Of a stretch of 17,706 bases of DNA, positions 9,324 to 16,295 are shown piece by piece. The notes under the pieces were generated by a model, which did not search any database, was not told the origin of the DNA, and saw only the letters and a list, made by a program, of their open reading frames with translations. The stretch is taken from positions 176,093 through 193,798 of the forward strand of contig DACB01000016.1 of the NCBI GenBank assembly GCA_002494495.1, read 5' to 3'. Both the position numbers and the translations under genes were made by a program. This DNA comes from Methanobacterium sp. UBA294. GTDB lineage: Archaea; Methanobacteriota; Methanobacteria; Methanobacteriales; Methanobacteriaceae. Within the stretch, counting starts at the first letter, position 1. Each line of letters begins with the position of its first letter.

Positions 9324-9377
9324 TAAAAAAATATATTTAATGGTCTTCTATATTCAGTTTAAGGAATGGAAGACCAT
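9324..9377 (-). terminator. Terminator of the zinc-ribbon membrane protein gene
   Basis: ATGGTCTTC at 9340-9348 and GAAGACCAT at 9369-9377 form a perfect 9-bp stem, extended inwards by a G-U and two A-U pairs. On the minus strand it starts five bases after the stop at 9382 and is followed by a T7 run (complement of the A-run near 9325-9331). This fits a hairpin-plus-T terminator. Confidence 0.6.
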
Positions 9378-9381
9378 CTTA

Positions 9382-10239
9382 TTAATACAAATCATCTAGA
9401 GAATCAGCTGTTTCTCCATATCCGGTTATATGGATACAATTATAACTTTCACAGATATAACAATAAGCAGAATCACTTGACTGCCTTTCACTGGTGCTGG
9501 TGTCAGTATCGGTATTTACTGTGTCTGTTGTGCTGGTGTCAGTTTCACCGAATAAAATTCCACCTGGGAATTTTATGTTGCCCAAACCGTTTCTACCGGT
9601 TATAACCTCTAAGGTCTGGCCATTGGGTAATCTTATACTGATGGTAATTGTGCCGTCAGCATTTCTAGTACCCCTCACTGGTACCATTATATATCCATTT
9701 TGGGTGGGTATAACCGCGATGATCTTAGCATTGTTACCTCTATATATCACGGGCACTTTCCACTGGTCCCTTCCATTAACTTTAACTTTTTGTGGCTTGC
9801 CTACTTGAAAATTATTCGCTTCGTTGGGAAATTGTTTTTTAACATCATCGATGTACATATTAACAATGTTTGTTGCTCCTTCTTCACTTATATCATCACT
9901 TGCAAACACATCTGCACCTAATATAAGATAACCACTGACGCCTATTCCGATAATCATCACTATTAGACCTATAATTATAATGTTTCTGCCGTTTTTTTTG
10001 GCCTCAGTGTTATCCCTCGTATAAAGATAGGCACCTATGATGATACCAACGAGACTTATTAAAATAGCGGTTATATAACCCACAATTACCATTCCACTGT
10101 ACTGTTTTTTTTCATCAGGATAAGAATCTTGTTGGGAAGGGGGTGTTACTTGTGTATCAGTACTATTTAACTTATATCCACAATTTTCGCAAAATTGGGC
10201 ATTATCTACGTTTTCTATTCCACATTTTGGACAAAACAT
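9382..10239 (-). CDS. Zinc-ribbon protein with two membrane segments and a cysteine-rich C-terminus
   Basis: This protein has 285 residues. A zinc ribbon opens it: C3-P-K-C6 and C17-E-N-C20. Two membrane helices follow, at about 50-71 and 85-107, in a DUF4190-like arrangement. Then comes a soluble domain of about 130 residues with a GKPQKVKVNGRDQWKVPVIY strand pattern, and a Thr/Asp/Ser-rich linker. Near the C-terminus is a second possible metal site, C260-x2-C263-x4-C268-x-H270. Both ends should lie on the same side of the membrane. GAGGT lies seven bases before the ATG. Methanogens carry many such zinc-ribbon membrane proteins, and none has a clear function. It faces a broken paralogue (10486) with a nearly identical ribbon, suggesting local duplication. 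The C-terminal site is, to my knowledge, not a usual part of the family. Confidence 0.85.
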   Translation of the reverse strand: MFCPKCGIENVDNAQFCENCGYKLNSTDTQVTPPSQQDSYPDEKKQYSGMVIVGYITAILISLVGIIIGAYLYTRDNTEAKKNGRNIIIIGLIVMIIGIGVSGYLILGADVFASDDISEEGATNIVNMYIDDVKKQFPNEANNFQVGKPQKVKVNGRDQWKVPVIYRGNNAKIIAVIPTQNGYIMVPVRGTRNADGTITISIRLPNGQTLEVITGRNGLGNIKFPGGILFGETDTSTTDTVNTDTDTSTSERQSSDSAYCYICESYNCIHITGYGETADSLDDLY

Positions 10240-10388
10240 ATCATAAACCTCTAAATGCTAGTAATATCTTAATACATATAATTTCTCTGAACAATATATT
10301 AAAATTTACTAAATCTATTACCATTCCATATTAATACGCAACAATTTAAAAACAAAATAACAGATATAACAATAGAAGGGGTGAGTAC
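10240..10388. promoter_or_regulatory. Divergent promoter region between the zinc-ribbon genes
   Basis: This 149-base A/T-rich spacer drives genes in both directions. For the minus-strand gene, ATTATATG (complement near 10275-10282) lies about 40 bases before the ATG. For the plus strand, TTTAAAAAC near 10347 is a candidate TATA, followed by the strong site AGGGGTGA at 10377-10384. Inference from composition and spacing. Confidence 0.35.
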
Positions 10389-10466
10389 GTGAAAGTGAAA
10401 TGTGTCAAGTGTGGTAAGGAATACGGTTTAGGTGAAGATGAAAAACCAACATTTTATCCTACTTGA
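10389..10466 (+). pseudogene. Truncated small zinc-finger protein
   Basis: A GTG at 10389, preceded by AGGGGTGA at 10377-10384, opens 25 codons reading MKVKCVKCGKEYGLGEDEKPT and stops with TGA at 10464-10466. The C-V-K-C-G-K-E-Y start is half of a small zinc ribbon found as short stand-alone proteins in methanogens, in which a second Cys pair normally follows. That second pair is missing here and I find no clear continuation in the other frames, so the gene seems to have lost its end. It could still be translated as a 25-residue peptide. The stop is 20 bases before the next gene, so the two were probably co-transcribed. Confidence 0.45.
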
Positions 10467-10485
10467 GTTAGGGAGATGATTTAGC

Positions 10486-10794
10486 ATGTTTTGTCCAAAA
10501 TGCGGAGAAGAAAACCCGAATAATGCAGAATTTTGCGCTGCTTGTGGTGCAAATATAGGCAGATCCTCTGAAATGATTGAATCCTCTAATAAAGATATAC
10601 AAGACACTGAAACATCAGGTTCAATAATTGATTAAAATAGAGTAGCCGATAAAAGTAATAACATTGTTTTTATAATACTTTTGCTGGGATTTTTCATCAT
10701 CATAGCAAACTATTTCTTTTTCGGCAAAAATTTTGTAATTTACCTCACTGCAGCAATAATTATAATATTAGGGTCAGCTCTAACTCGGAGGTAA
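10486..10794 (+). pseudogene. Zinc-ribbon membrane protein gene interrupted by one in-frame TAA
   Basis: The ATG at 10486 opens with MFCPKCGEENPNNAEFCAAC, a zinc ribbon (C3, C6, C17, C20) very close to that of the intact gene at 9382-10239. After 49 codons an in-frame TAA (10633-10635) stops it. The same frame then continues to a TAA at 10792-10794 with two hydrophobic segments (NIVFIILLLGFFIIIANYFF and VIYLTAAIIIILGSAL). Without the internal stop it would be a 102-codon ribbon plus two-helix protein. A TAA is not read as pyrrolysine or selenocysteine, so this looks like a nonsense mutation in the linker. A 49-residue soluble ribbon could still be made. A G-rich site (GGGAG) lies some 10-15 bases before the start. 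Confidence 0.65.
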
Positions 10795-10798
10795 ATTA

Positions 10799-10953
10799 AT
10801 GAATGATAAGATTAAAGTAGTTATAGGAATTGTATTAGTCTTTTTTGCCATTATATTCTCTTAGTTTCCCAAGTATCAACCTCATTAGAAAATGTGGGAA
10901 CCAATCTATTATTCATATTCTTAGCAATGGTCTTGGCCAACTTTTTTTATTAA
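10799..10953 (+). pseudogene. Frameshifted small membrane protein
   Basis: An ideal GGAGGT at 10787-10792, inside the end of the previous gene, precedes the ATG at 10799. The frame reads MNDKIKVVIGIVLVFFAIIF and stops with TAG after 21 codons. A one-base shift at about 10855-10860 opens LLVSQVSTSLENVGTNLLF and a second hydrophobic stretch ending FLAMVLANFFY, with a stop at 10951-10953. Joined, this would be a protein of about 50 residues with two membrane helices. I do not recognise a family. It follows the zinc-ribbon gene by four bases and was probably its operon partner. Between here and 11084 no further gene is supported, although a CQNCKIG stretch near 10960 hints at another lost zinc finger. 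Confidence 0.4.
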
Positions 10954-11084
10954 AGATATGTCAAAATTGTAAGATAGGCATCGTTAAAAGTTACTCTTCA
11001 ACTGAAAGGGGCTATTTTTTAATATATTTCTTAATTTACCATTTTTTTTATGTTGAATCGCTTAGAAAAGTGGTGTTAACATAG

Positions 11085-11671
11085 AGGTTCTCAGCAAACA
11101 CACCCGGCACGGCTACAATAAATACCACAGTTGACAACGAAACAGTTTCAACATATTTAACCATTGATCCATCAGCAGGATTATACATGAACATCACTGT
11201 AAACAATACTAACCCTACGGTAGGTCAATCATTTATTATAACATATAAACTGGGTAATTATGGGCCGGACCCTGCAGAAAACGTAACCATCAACTTCCAG
11301 ATACCCGAAGGACTGGAATTTGTAGACATAACCGTAGACAGTGGAACATGGAACTACAACCCAACCACCAGGACGGTAACCTGGACACTGGACAACGTAC
11401 CAGTGGGAGACCCAAACCTCAAACTAACAGTTAAAGCATTACAAAGTGGACAGTACATCATAACACCAGAGGTCACCTCAGACACCTATAACTGGAACAC
11501 AGACATACCCTCAATAACCATCAACGTAAAAGCATCATCCGATGGTGATGATCCAGAAAACGAAGCAAAAGCAGCAACAATACCCATGCAGAATACAGGA
11601 ACACCATAAACTACATACTACTAGCCGCACTACTTATCATAAGTGGATTACTAATACCAAAAAGAAAATAA
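11085..11671 (+). pseudogene. C-terminal remnant of a DUF11-type surface adhesin
   Basis: The frame opens after a stop at 11082-11084 and reads FSANTPGTATINTTVDNETV without a start codon or ribosome binding site, so the 5' part is missing. From about 11190 comes one DUF11-like beta domain: NPTVGQSFIITYKLGNYGPD, then ENVTINFQIPEGLEF, and WNYNPTTRTVTWTLDNVP. After a linker the frame stops with TAA at 11607-11609. In the next frame the expected membrane anchor follows at once, INYILLAALLIISGLLIPKR, with a stop at 11669-11671. One lost base near 11604-11606 therefore separates domain and anchor. Large adhesin-like proteins with DUF11 repeats and such C-terminal anchors are common in Methanobacteriales. 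An internal ATG at 11187 could start a 140-residue fragment, but a functional product is unlikely. Confidence 0.75.
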
Positions 11672-11674
11672 AAA

Positions 11675-11706
11675 CCAATTTTCCCCCTTTTTTTCTTTTA
11701 TTTTTG
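11675..11706 (+). terminator. T-rich terminator behind the adhesin remnant
   Basis: A pyrimidine-rich tract with several T-runs (TTTTCCCCCTTTTTTTC, then TTTTATTTTTG) directly follows the anchor's stop codon. This is typical of archaeal intrinsic terminators, which need T-runs but no hairpin. Confidence 0.5.
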
Positions 11707-11838
11707 ATCTTCTCGTATTTTAAATATAATTTAATGCATTCTAGAATCTATTTTTATTTCATATTGGAATAAACATCCCATTAATTTCTGATTCTGAAAT
11801 ACATACAATGACTAATTAATCCGGTGACTGACAATAGG

Positions 11839-11864
11839 CACCATCATGTTATAGGTTGATGGTG
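11839..11864. repeat. 8-bp perfect inverted repeat in the convergent spacer
   Basis: CACCATCA at 11839-11846 and TGATGGTG at 11857-11864 form a perfect stem with a 10-base loop, extended by two G-U pairs on the plus strand. It lies between the ends of two convergent units (adhesin remnant and the gene at 11904). No T-run follows on either strand, so it is not an obvious terminator. The rest of 11707-11903 shows nothing I can name. Confidence 0.4.
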
Positions 11865-11903
11865 TTCATCTCCTCCCAGATGCATAGTTATTTAAAATTA
11901 AAA

Positions 11904-12782
11904 TTAAACTTTCCTTAAAAGGAACTCGGCAATACCATACCCCTCTTTCCCATTCCAGTTGTATTTGGAGAGGGTTTCTATCAAATTCATGCGTTCGTCC
12001 ACGGGGATCAGTCCAAATCGGATTACTTCACCTTCAACTTGGTACTGATTATCTTCATTATCCCCTAATTTCATGGTGAACTTGCTGGGAATCCAATTAT
12101 CCAGTTTTAAATCCACATCAGATTTAATAATGGCCATGTTTCTATGGTTGGTGTGGAAATATCCGGCATCAACTTCACCCTCTTCCACTGATAGTTTGGT
12201 TACATTGAAGGCCTCATCTTCTGAAAAGGCGCTGTTTATCCACATCCACATTTTAGGCGAACTCCACGCCCTTACCCCGATGCTTTCATCTCTTTCCCCC
12301 ATGCCAGAAACATGATATTCCTGATCATCTATTTTTATCTTTCCACTTGCTTTTCCAAACTGTTCTATATGTCCTGAAGCTACATTTTTAGATAGTTCCA
12401 CACCTTTTTCATCCACACAGTCCATGTAATCCATGACTGGGTTTAAGGCCTGCCAGGTTACATCCATATTCACCTGGTATACTGTTTCATCAGATGGGTC
12501 TAACATGGGCCCCTTATAGGTTAACTTCCATTTATCCCCACCCATCTCCTGGTAATCTAAACCAGCAATGTTTAATGGCTTTCCACCGCAGGGTGCTTCC
12601 ATCTTTACTCCGGCAGTTAATTTATCAGTCATTATGTAGAAGAACATCATCTTCTCGTTCTTGTTGACCTTGTTGCCTATGCGCATGAAGGCAGTCAGGT
12701 TATTTTCCGAGTCGTGGAAGTTGAAGTAGTAGCTTTCATTCCAGTCTTCATGCTTTTTCAGGGTTTCTATATCTTGAATCAT
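11904..12782 (-). CDS. AttH/CrtC-like lipocalin-fold protein (DUF7064-type)
   Basis: This soluble protein of 292 residues has no signal peptide or membrane helix. The central signature GERDESIGVRAW (R164, D165) followed by MWMWINSAF resembles the G-x-R-D-x-S-x-G-x-R-x-W motif of the AttH / hydroxyneurosporene-synthase-like beta-barrel families (DUF7064/7065). Those bind hydrophobic ligands or hydrate carotenoids, but no activity can be assigned here. The ATG at 12782 is preferred: GTGA lies about five bases upstream. A GTG at 12791 would add three residues (M-K-K) and cannot be excluded. It lies 54 bases downstream of the large dikinase on the same strand and is probably co-transcribed, so the two may act on the same lipid or small molecule. 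The family call is from motif memory and is moderate. Confidence 0.6.
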   Translation of the reverse strand: MIQDIETLKKHEDWNESYYFNFHDSENNLTAFMRIGNKVNKNEKMMFFYIMTDKLTAGVKMEAPCGGKPLNIAGLDYQEMGGDKWKLTYKGPMLDPSDETVYQVNMDVTWQALNPVMDYMDCVDEKGVELSKNVASGHIEQFGKASGKIKIDDQEYHVSGMGERDESIGVRAWSSPKMWMWINSAFSEDEAFNVTKLSVEEGEVDAGYFHTNHRNMAIIKSDVDLKLDNWIPSKFTMKLGDNEDNQYQVEGEVIRFGLIPVDERMNLIETLSKYNWNGKEGYGIAEFLLRKV

Positions 12783-12836
12783 TTTCTTCACGTACCAAAA
12801 TTAAATATTAAATTCAATTAAAAATAAAAAATTAGT

Positions 12837-15461
12837 CTAATCATCTTCCCTATGCACAACACCCTGGTTCCCATCTAACAGTAATTTTTCACCGGTCTTA
12901 AATATTTCTGTAGCTCCTTTAACTGCGGTCACAGCAGGTATACGGTATTCGCGTGATATCACTGCACCATGGGATAATATTCCCCCTGTTTCTGTAACTA
13001 ATCCCCCTATCTTGGAGAAAACAGCTGTCCATGCCGGATCTGTGTTGCTGGTTATTAATATCTCGTTGTCTTTAAGATTGGACAGGTCTTTGATATCCTC
13101 CACCACCCGGGCTATTCCAGAGTACATGCCAGGGCTGGCTGCTGCACCATACACTGAGTTCTGATGGTGTTCCAGTATGGTGTCATCGAATTCAATACCA
13201 TTTTTCACGAATTTAGGCGGTAAGGTGGATTTATACCGGAAGAACTCCTTTTTTCTCATGGAAATACTGTCTTTAACATCGGCAAAACTTTTTTTATTGT
13301 TGAGCACATTTTTCTGGTTGGAAAAAATTTTAAATAATTCCTTTTCAAATAGGAAGAACACATCATCGGTTAAATCTATAATACCGGTTTCAGCCAGTCT
13401 CCTACCCATCTCAAGAAGCATCAATCTTTGACGGAAAAGCAGATGATCCAGATAGAATCTCTGATTCTCCCGGAAGATCAAGTAGGTTTGTGCTAAATTA
13501 AGGACAATTTTAAAAAGTCTAGCCTTTAAGAATCCTCCCCTGGTTTTTTTAATCTTTGCATAAACTTCTTTTTCAGTCTTCATCCGATGTTCTCTGCTTT
13601 CCAATTCTTTATGCTTTAAATCCAGATCTGATGAGGATAACGTTTTAACCACACCTAAAACATAGCCCTGATCCTCCCTCCATCGGGGGAAAAGTATTTC
13701 CCTGGTGTTGGATCGGTGCCCGTATTCATCAATAAAGGAATGAAACATCTCATTAAATTGGGGATTTGATGAAATTGTTTCACTGGTCAAGGTTTCAGTT
13801 TCATTTAGATGAGGATCTTCTTGTATTATTCTGGCCAGTTCTGATAATCGAATGTTCATCTCCACCGTCTTGTTATCATCCAGTCCAGAGATGAGTCCCG
13901 CGTAGAGCGAGCCATCCTGGTCATCCAGCCATTTAATAAGCCAATTTTTGATCATTAAGTTGGTGGCAATGGAATGAGAAACCATACCATATCGGATAAG
14001 CTGGTAGTGTTTGATTCCTGCATTTTCTATATTATGATATAAGGATAGGAGTTCCTCATCACTCAACAGGGTTAAATCAGTCTCATCAAACTTTTCACAC
14101 TCATCCATAAACCCGGCAGCCCACCTGCGGTAGGCCTTATCTGTACGGTTCATCATGCCATCCGGGTCCCTGATTGCAATTAATATCTGGGATTGAAGGG
14201 TTTTCATAAGATTTGATGGATACTGGGATATTCTCTCCTGGTCTTCCAGTGGGAAGTAGTTTAAAAGTTCCTTGGAACGGGCAAATTTCGGGTAATAGGA
14301 AAAGGCTTTTTCCAGCACCCAGCTGTTGAAGTATACTCTTGATTTATGAAGTTTCAAAAGTTTTGTGTCGGTTATATCAGTGTATCCCATTATCCTAGCG
14401 CCTTCATGGTTTACATAGTCGGTGAGCATCTTACCCATCACATTGTAGAAGAGTGGTGTGGTGGCATCTGCCCAGTATTCATCCCCGTAGGCCCGGGTCC
14501 ATAATATATCGTCCTTTTCCTGCAGGGTGGTTATGGGTCGGGATTGGAGTATGTAAATTTCCGGATTTCCATCTTCAAGTTCAAGGGCCCACTCAATATC
14601 CTGGGCAACCTGAAAATATTCTTCCAGTTTAATTCCCATCTCCACCAATTCTTTAAGTATTTTATCATCAACACTCGGCTGATTCTTTTTATCTTCCGGA
14701 ATATCTACTAAAACGTTATTCCCGTCAACCAGATAGTATCCCTTATCTTTTGATTTGATGATCTCTTCCAGGATCTGACTTTTCCTGTTTAAGATGTAAG
14801 AATCAGGGGTAACTAGGCCAGATACAATGGATTCTCCCAGTCCCCAGGTTGATTCAACAACTACAGTATCACTCCCATCCATTGGGTTGGATGTGAACAT
14901 AACCCCGCTTGCATGGGCATCAACCATCTTCTGCACTACCACAGCTATCCCAGCGGCATTTTTATCGGTTCCTAAGTGGTCTATGCCTGTATCATGCCTG
15001 TACTTAACTGCCCTATCAGTCCAGTAGGATGCCCAGCATTCAACAACTTTTTTTAGTATATCATCTTTCTTTACGTTTAAGAAACTGTCAAGCTGTCCTG
15101 CGAAGCTAGCGTCGGGTAAATCTTCTGATATGGCACTGGAACGTACTGCATAGAATCCTTCTGATATCTGCCTATCTGAAAGGAGTGATCCTGGTAACTG
15201 GACTGTTTTAATTAATCCCCGGATTGTCTGGCAACCCTGGGATATTGATTGCTCATCTTCAAAATCTATCTGGTGAAGAACCTGTGATATTTCGTCTTGT
15301 AATGTTTTTTCTATGAAATCCTGATAGGCCTCTACTTTGATTACGAATGCCGAAGGAACGTTAAAACCAGATTGTATCATTAAATCAAGGTTAACAGCTT
15401 TTCCACCAATCTCCTCTATAGGGAGCTTATTTTTTCCCAGCTCTACAGTGTATTCAGTCAT
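12837..15461 (-). CDS. PEP synthase-like dikinase with rifampin-phosphotransferase architecture
   Basis: This protein has 874 residues. The N-terminal third (to about 310) is the PEP/pyruvate-binding ATP-grasp domain: GGKAVNLDLMIQSG with K21, VRSSAISEDLPDASFAGQ with R107, and the closing ILQSRPITTL (R308). The C-terminal end is the swivelling phosphohistidine domain, TGGILSHGAVISRE, with catalytic H831. The 450 residues between do not show the TIM-barrel of PEP synthase or PPDK, which would follow the His domain. The order ATP-grasp, helical middle, His domain, and the length, match rifampin phosphotransferase and related dikinases, which move the beta-phosphate of ATP to a small molecule through the histidine. 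The true acceptor is unknown. The start at 15461 has only a weak site (GTTGAT), but a TATA box lies at 15489. All key residues seen are intact. Confidence 0.88.
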   Translation of the reverse strand: MTEYTVELGKNKLPIEEIGGKAVNLDLMIQSGFNVPSAFVIKVEAYQDFIEKTLQDEISQVLHQIDFEDEQSISQGCQTIRGLIKTVQLPGSLLSDRQISEGFYAVRSSAISEDLPDASFAGQLDSFLNVKKDDILKKVVECWASYWTDRAVKYRHDTGIDHLGTDKNAAGIAVVVQKMVDAHASGVMFTSNPMDGSDTVVVESTWGLGESIVSGLVTPDSYILNRKSQILEEIIKSKDKGYYLVDGNNVLVDIPEDKKNQPSVDDKILKELVEMGIKLEEYFQVAQDIEWALELEDGNPEIYILQSRPITTLQEKDDILWTRAYGDEYWADATTPLFYNVMGKMLTDYVNHEGARIMGYTDITDTKLLKLHKSRVYFNSWVLEKAFSYYPKFARSKELLNYFPLEDQERISQYPSNLMKTLQSQILIAIRDPDGMMNRTDKAYRRWAAGFMDECEKFDETDLTLLSDEELLSLYHNIENAGIKHYQLIRYGMVSHSIATNLMIKNWLIKWLDDQDGSLYAGLISGLDDNKTVEMNIRLSELARIIQEDPHLNETETLTSETISSNPQFNEMFHSFIDEYGHRSNTREILFPRWREDQGYVLGVVKTLSSSDLDLKHKELESREHRMKTEKEVYAKIKKTRGGFLKARLFKIVLNLAQTYLIFRENQRFYLDHLLFRQRLMLLEMGRRLAETGIIDLTDDVFFLFEKELFKIFSNQKNVLNNKKSFADVKDSISMRKKEFFRYKSTLPPKFVKNGIEFDDTILEHHQNSVYGAAASPGMYSGIARVVEDIKDLSNLKDNEILITSNTDPAWTAVFSKIGGLVTETGGILSHGAVISREYRIPAVTAVKGATEIFKTGEKLLLDGNQGVVHREDD

Positions 15462-15488
15462 ATTATCAACAAGTATGATTTGTTTTCC

Positions 15489-15500
15489 TTATTATAAAAA
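15489..15500 (-). promoter_or_regulatory. TATA box of the dikinase operon
   Basis: TTATTATAAAAA on the plus strand reads TTTTTATAATAA on the minus strand, about 30-40 bases before the dikinase ATG. That would give a very short leader. Inferred from position only. Confidence 0.4.
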
Positions 15501-15574
15501 TTTCTAAATCTGTGTAAAAAAGAATTTATTTATTATTGTTTTTCAGGATTTATAAAGCAGATTAAAACTAAAAT

Positions 15575-15610
15575 ATTTACTTCGTTATAGAGGAGTTTAA
15601 CGAAGTAAAT
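15575..15610. repeat. 13-bp perfect inverted repeat upstream of the dikinase gene
   Basis: ATTTACTTCGTTA at 15575-15587 and TAACGAAGTAAAT at 15598-15610 are perfect complements over 13 bases, with a 10-base loop (TAGAGGAGTT). It lies about 115 bases before the dikinase ATG and behind the MTH865-family gene. On the plus strand A-runs follow at 15621-15629 and 15639-15646; on the minus strand those are T-runs that come before the stem, so it is not a standard hairpin-T terminator for either gene. It may be an operator for a dimeric regulator, a structured RNA or the end of a small element. The rest of 15462-15748 holds no gene. Confidence 0.6.
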
Positions 15611-15737
15611 TCCAAATTATAAAAAAAAATCTCATGATAAAAAAAATAGTCATAAATTACAGATTGATATTAAAAAAGCACATATATTGAAATATTACTC
15701 GTAATTTGGCACAGACTTCGAGATCACCAGCACATTT

Positions 15738-15747
15738 AAAAAAAAAA
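15738..15747 (-). terminator. T10 terminator directly after the MTH865-family gene
   Basis: Ten A on the plus strand (ten T on the minus strand) begin two bases after the stop codon at 15749-15751. This is a strong archaeal intrinsic terminator. Two more T-runs lie further down at 15639-15646 and 15621-15629. Confidence 0.6.
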
Positions 15748-15748
15748 C

Positions 15749-16000
15749 CTACTTACTATCGAAAAAGACACACCTTTTCACAATTGTATCTGCTACTTCT
15801 TCTGCATTCTTAAATGGAAAATCCGTTTCTTTAATGAACTTTTCCGCTGCACCGGCTGTTAATACAATTCTATCAGCCGTATACATGGTATTAATTCCTT
15901 TTGGTAATGATTCTACTAGTTCATCGAAGGAATTTTTTGGAAAAATAGAGTTTTTAAGGGTTTGTACAATTTGTGAGTGAATTTCTTCCCGATCATACAT
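15749..16000 (-). CDS. MTH865-family small protein
   Basis: This 83-residue acidic protein begins MYDREEIHSQIVQTLKN and contains FPKNSFDELVESLPKGINT in the middle and DFPFKNAEEVADTIVKR near the end. It follows MTH865 of M. thermautotrophicus closely in order and length (84 residues as I recall it), including the two repeated F-P segments and the AEEVADTIV helix. MTH865 has a solved EF-hand-like helical fold but no known function; the family is largely confined to methanogens and a few other archaea. The ATG at 16000 is chosen to match the family length. An ATG at 16015 would add five hydrophobic residues and has no ribosome binding site. It stands alone, followed by a T10 run. Confidence 0.85.
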   Translation of the reverse strand: MYDREEIHSQIVQTLKNSIFPKNSFDELVESLPKGINTMYTADRIVLTAGAAEKFIKETDFPFKNAEEVADTIVKRCVFFDSK

Positions 16001-16207
16001 AAATATCAAGACCATAAAATTGTTGATATAAAGATTAAAACAACTTAATTCATCGAATATTATATTGTTTCACTTAATCAATAAAGTTTTCGCAATGGAA
16101 TACCGCCTGCATATTTGAGTATAGATAATATACAATGAATTTTCTTGTAATTACAATATAAATAATTTATCAAAAAAAGCCCGTAACTATGCACCAAAAA
16201 GGAATTC

Positions 16208-16245
16208 AAAAAAAATGAAAGGTTGAAGGGTGATTTGATATCACC
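16208..16245 (-). terminator. Terminator of the nitroreductase-flavoredoxin operon
   Basis: GGTGAT at 16229-16234 and ATCACC at 16240-16245 form a 6-bp stem with a 5-base loop. On the minus strand it lies about 50 bases behind the flavoredoxin stop and is followed by a T8 run (complement of the A-run at 16208-16215). The remaining spacer 16016-16207 shows only A/T-rich promoter-like sequence for the MTH865-family gene and nothing else I can name. Confidence 0.5.
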
Positions 16246-16295
16246 ACACTATTTAATAAAAGATGAATGTAATGTAATACGCATTGATCAACACA

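Noticed and set aside
10633..10635. The in-frame TAA of the second zinc-ribbon gene as a recoded codon.
   Set aside because: TAA is not known to be recoded to pyrrolysine or selenocysteine in archaea; a nonsense mutation is the simpler reading.
10845..11084. A 79-codon plus-strand frame across the decayed membrane gene.
   Set aside because: It crosses the frameshifted gene out of frame, has no ribosome binding site and reads as low-complexity sequence. Only a CQNC stretch is faintly interesting.
11839..11864. The 8-bp hairpin between convergent units as a two-way terminator.
   Set aside because: No T-run follows on either strand, and a separate T-rich terminator already lies at 11675-11706.
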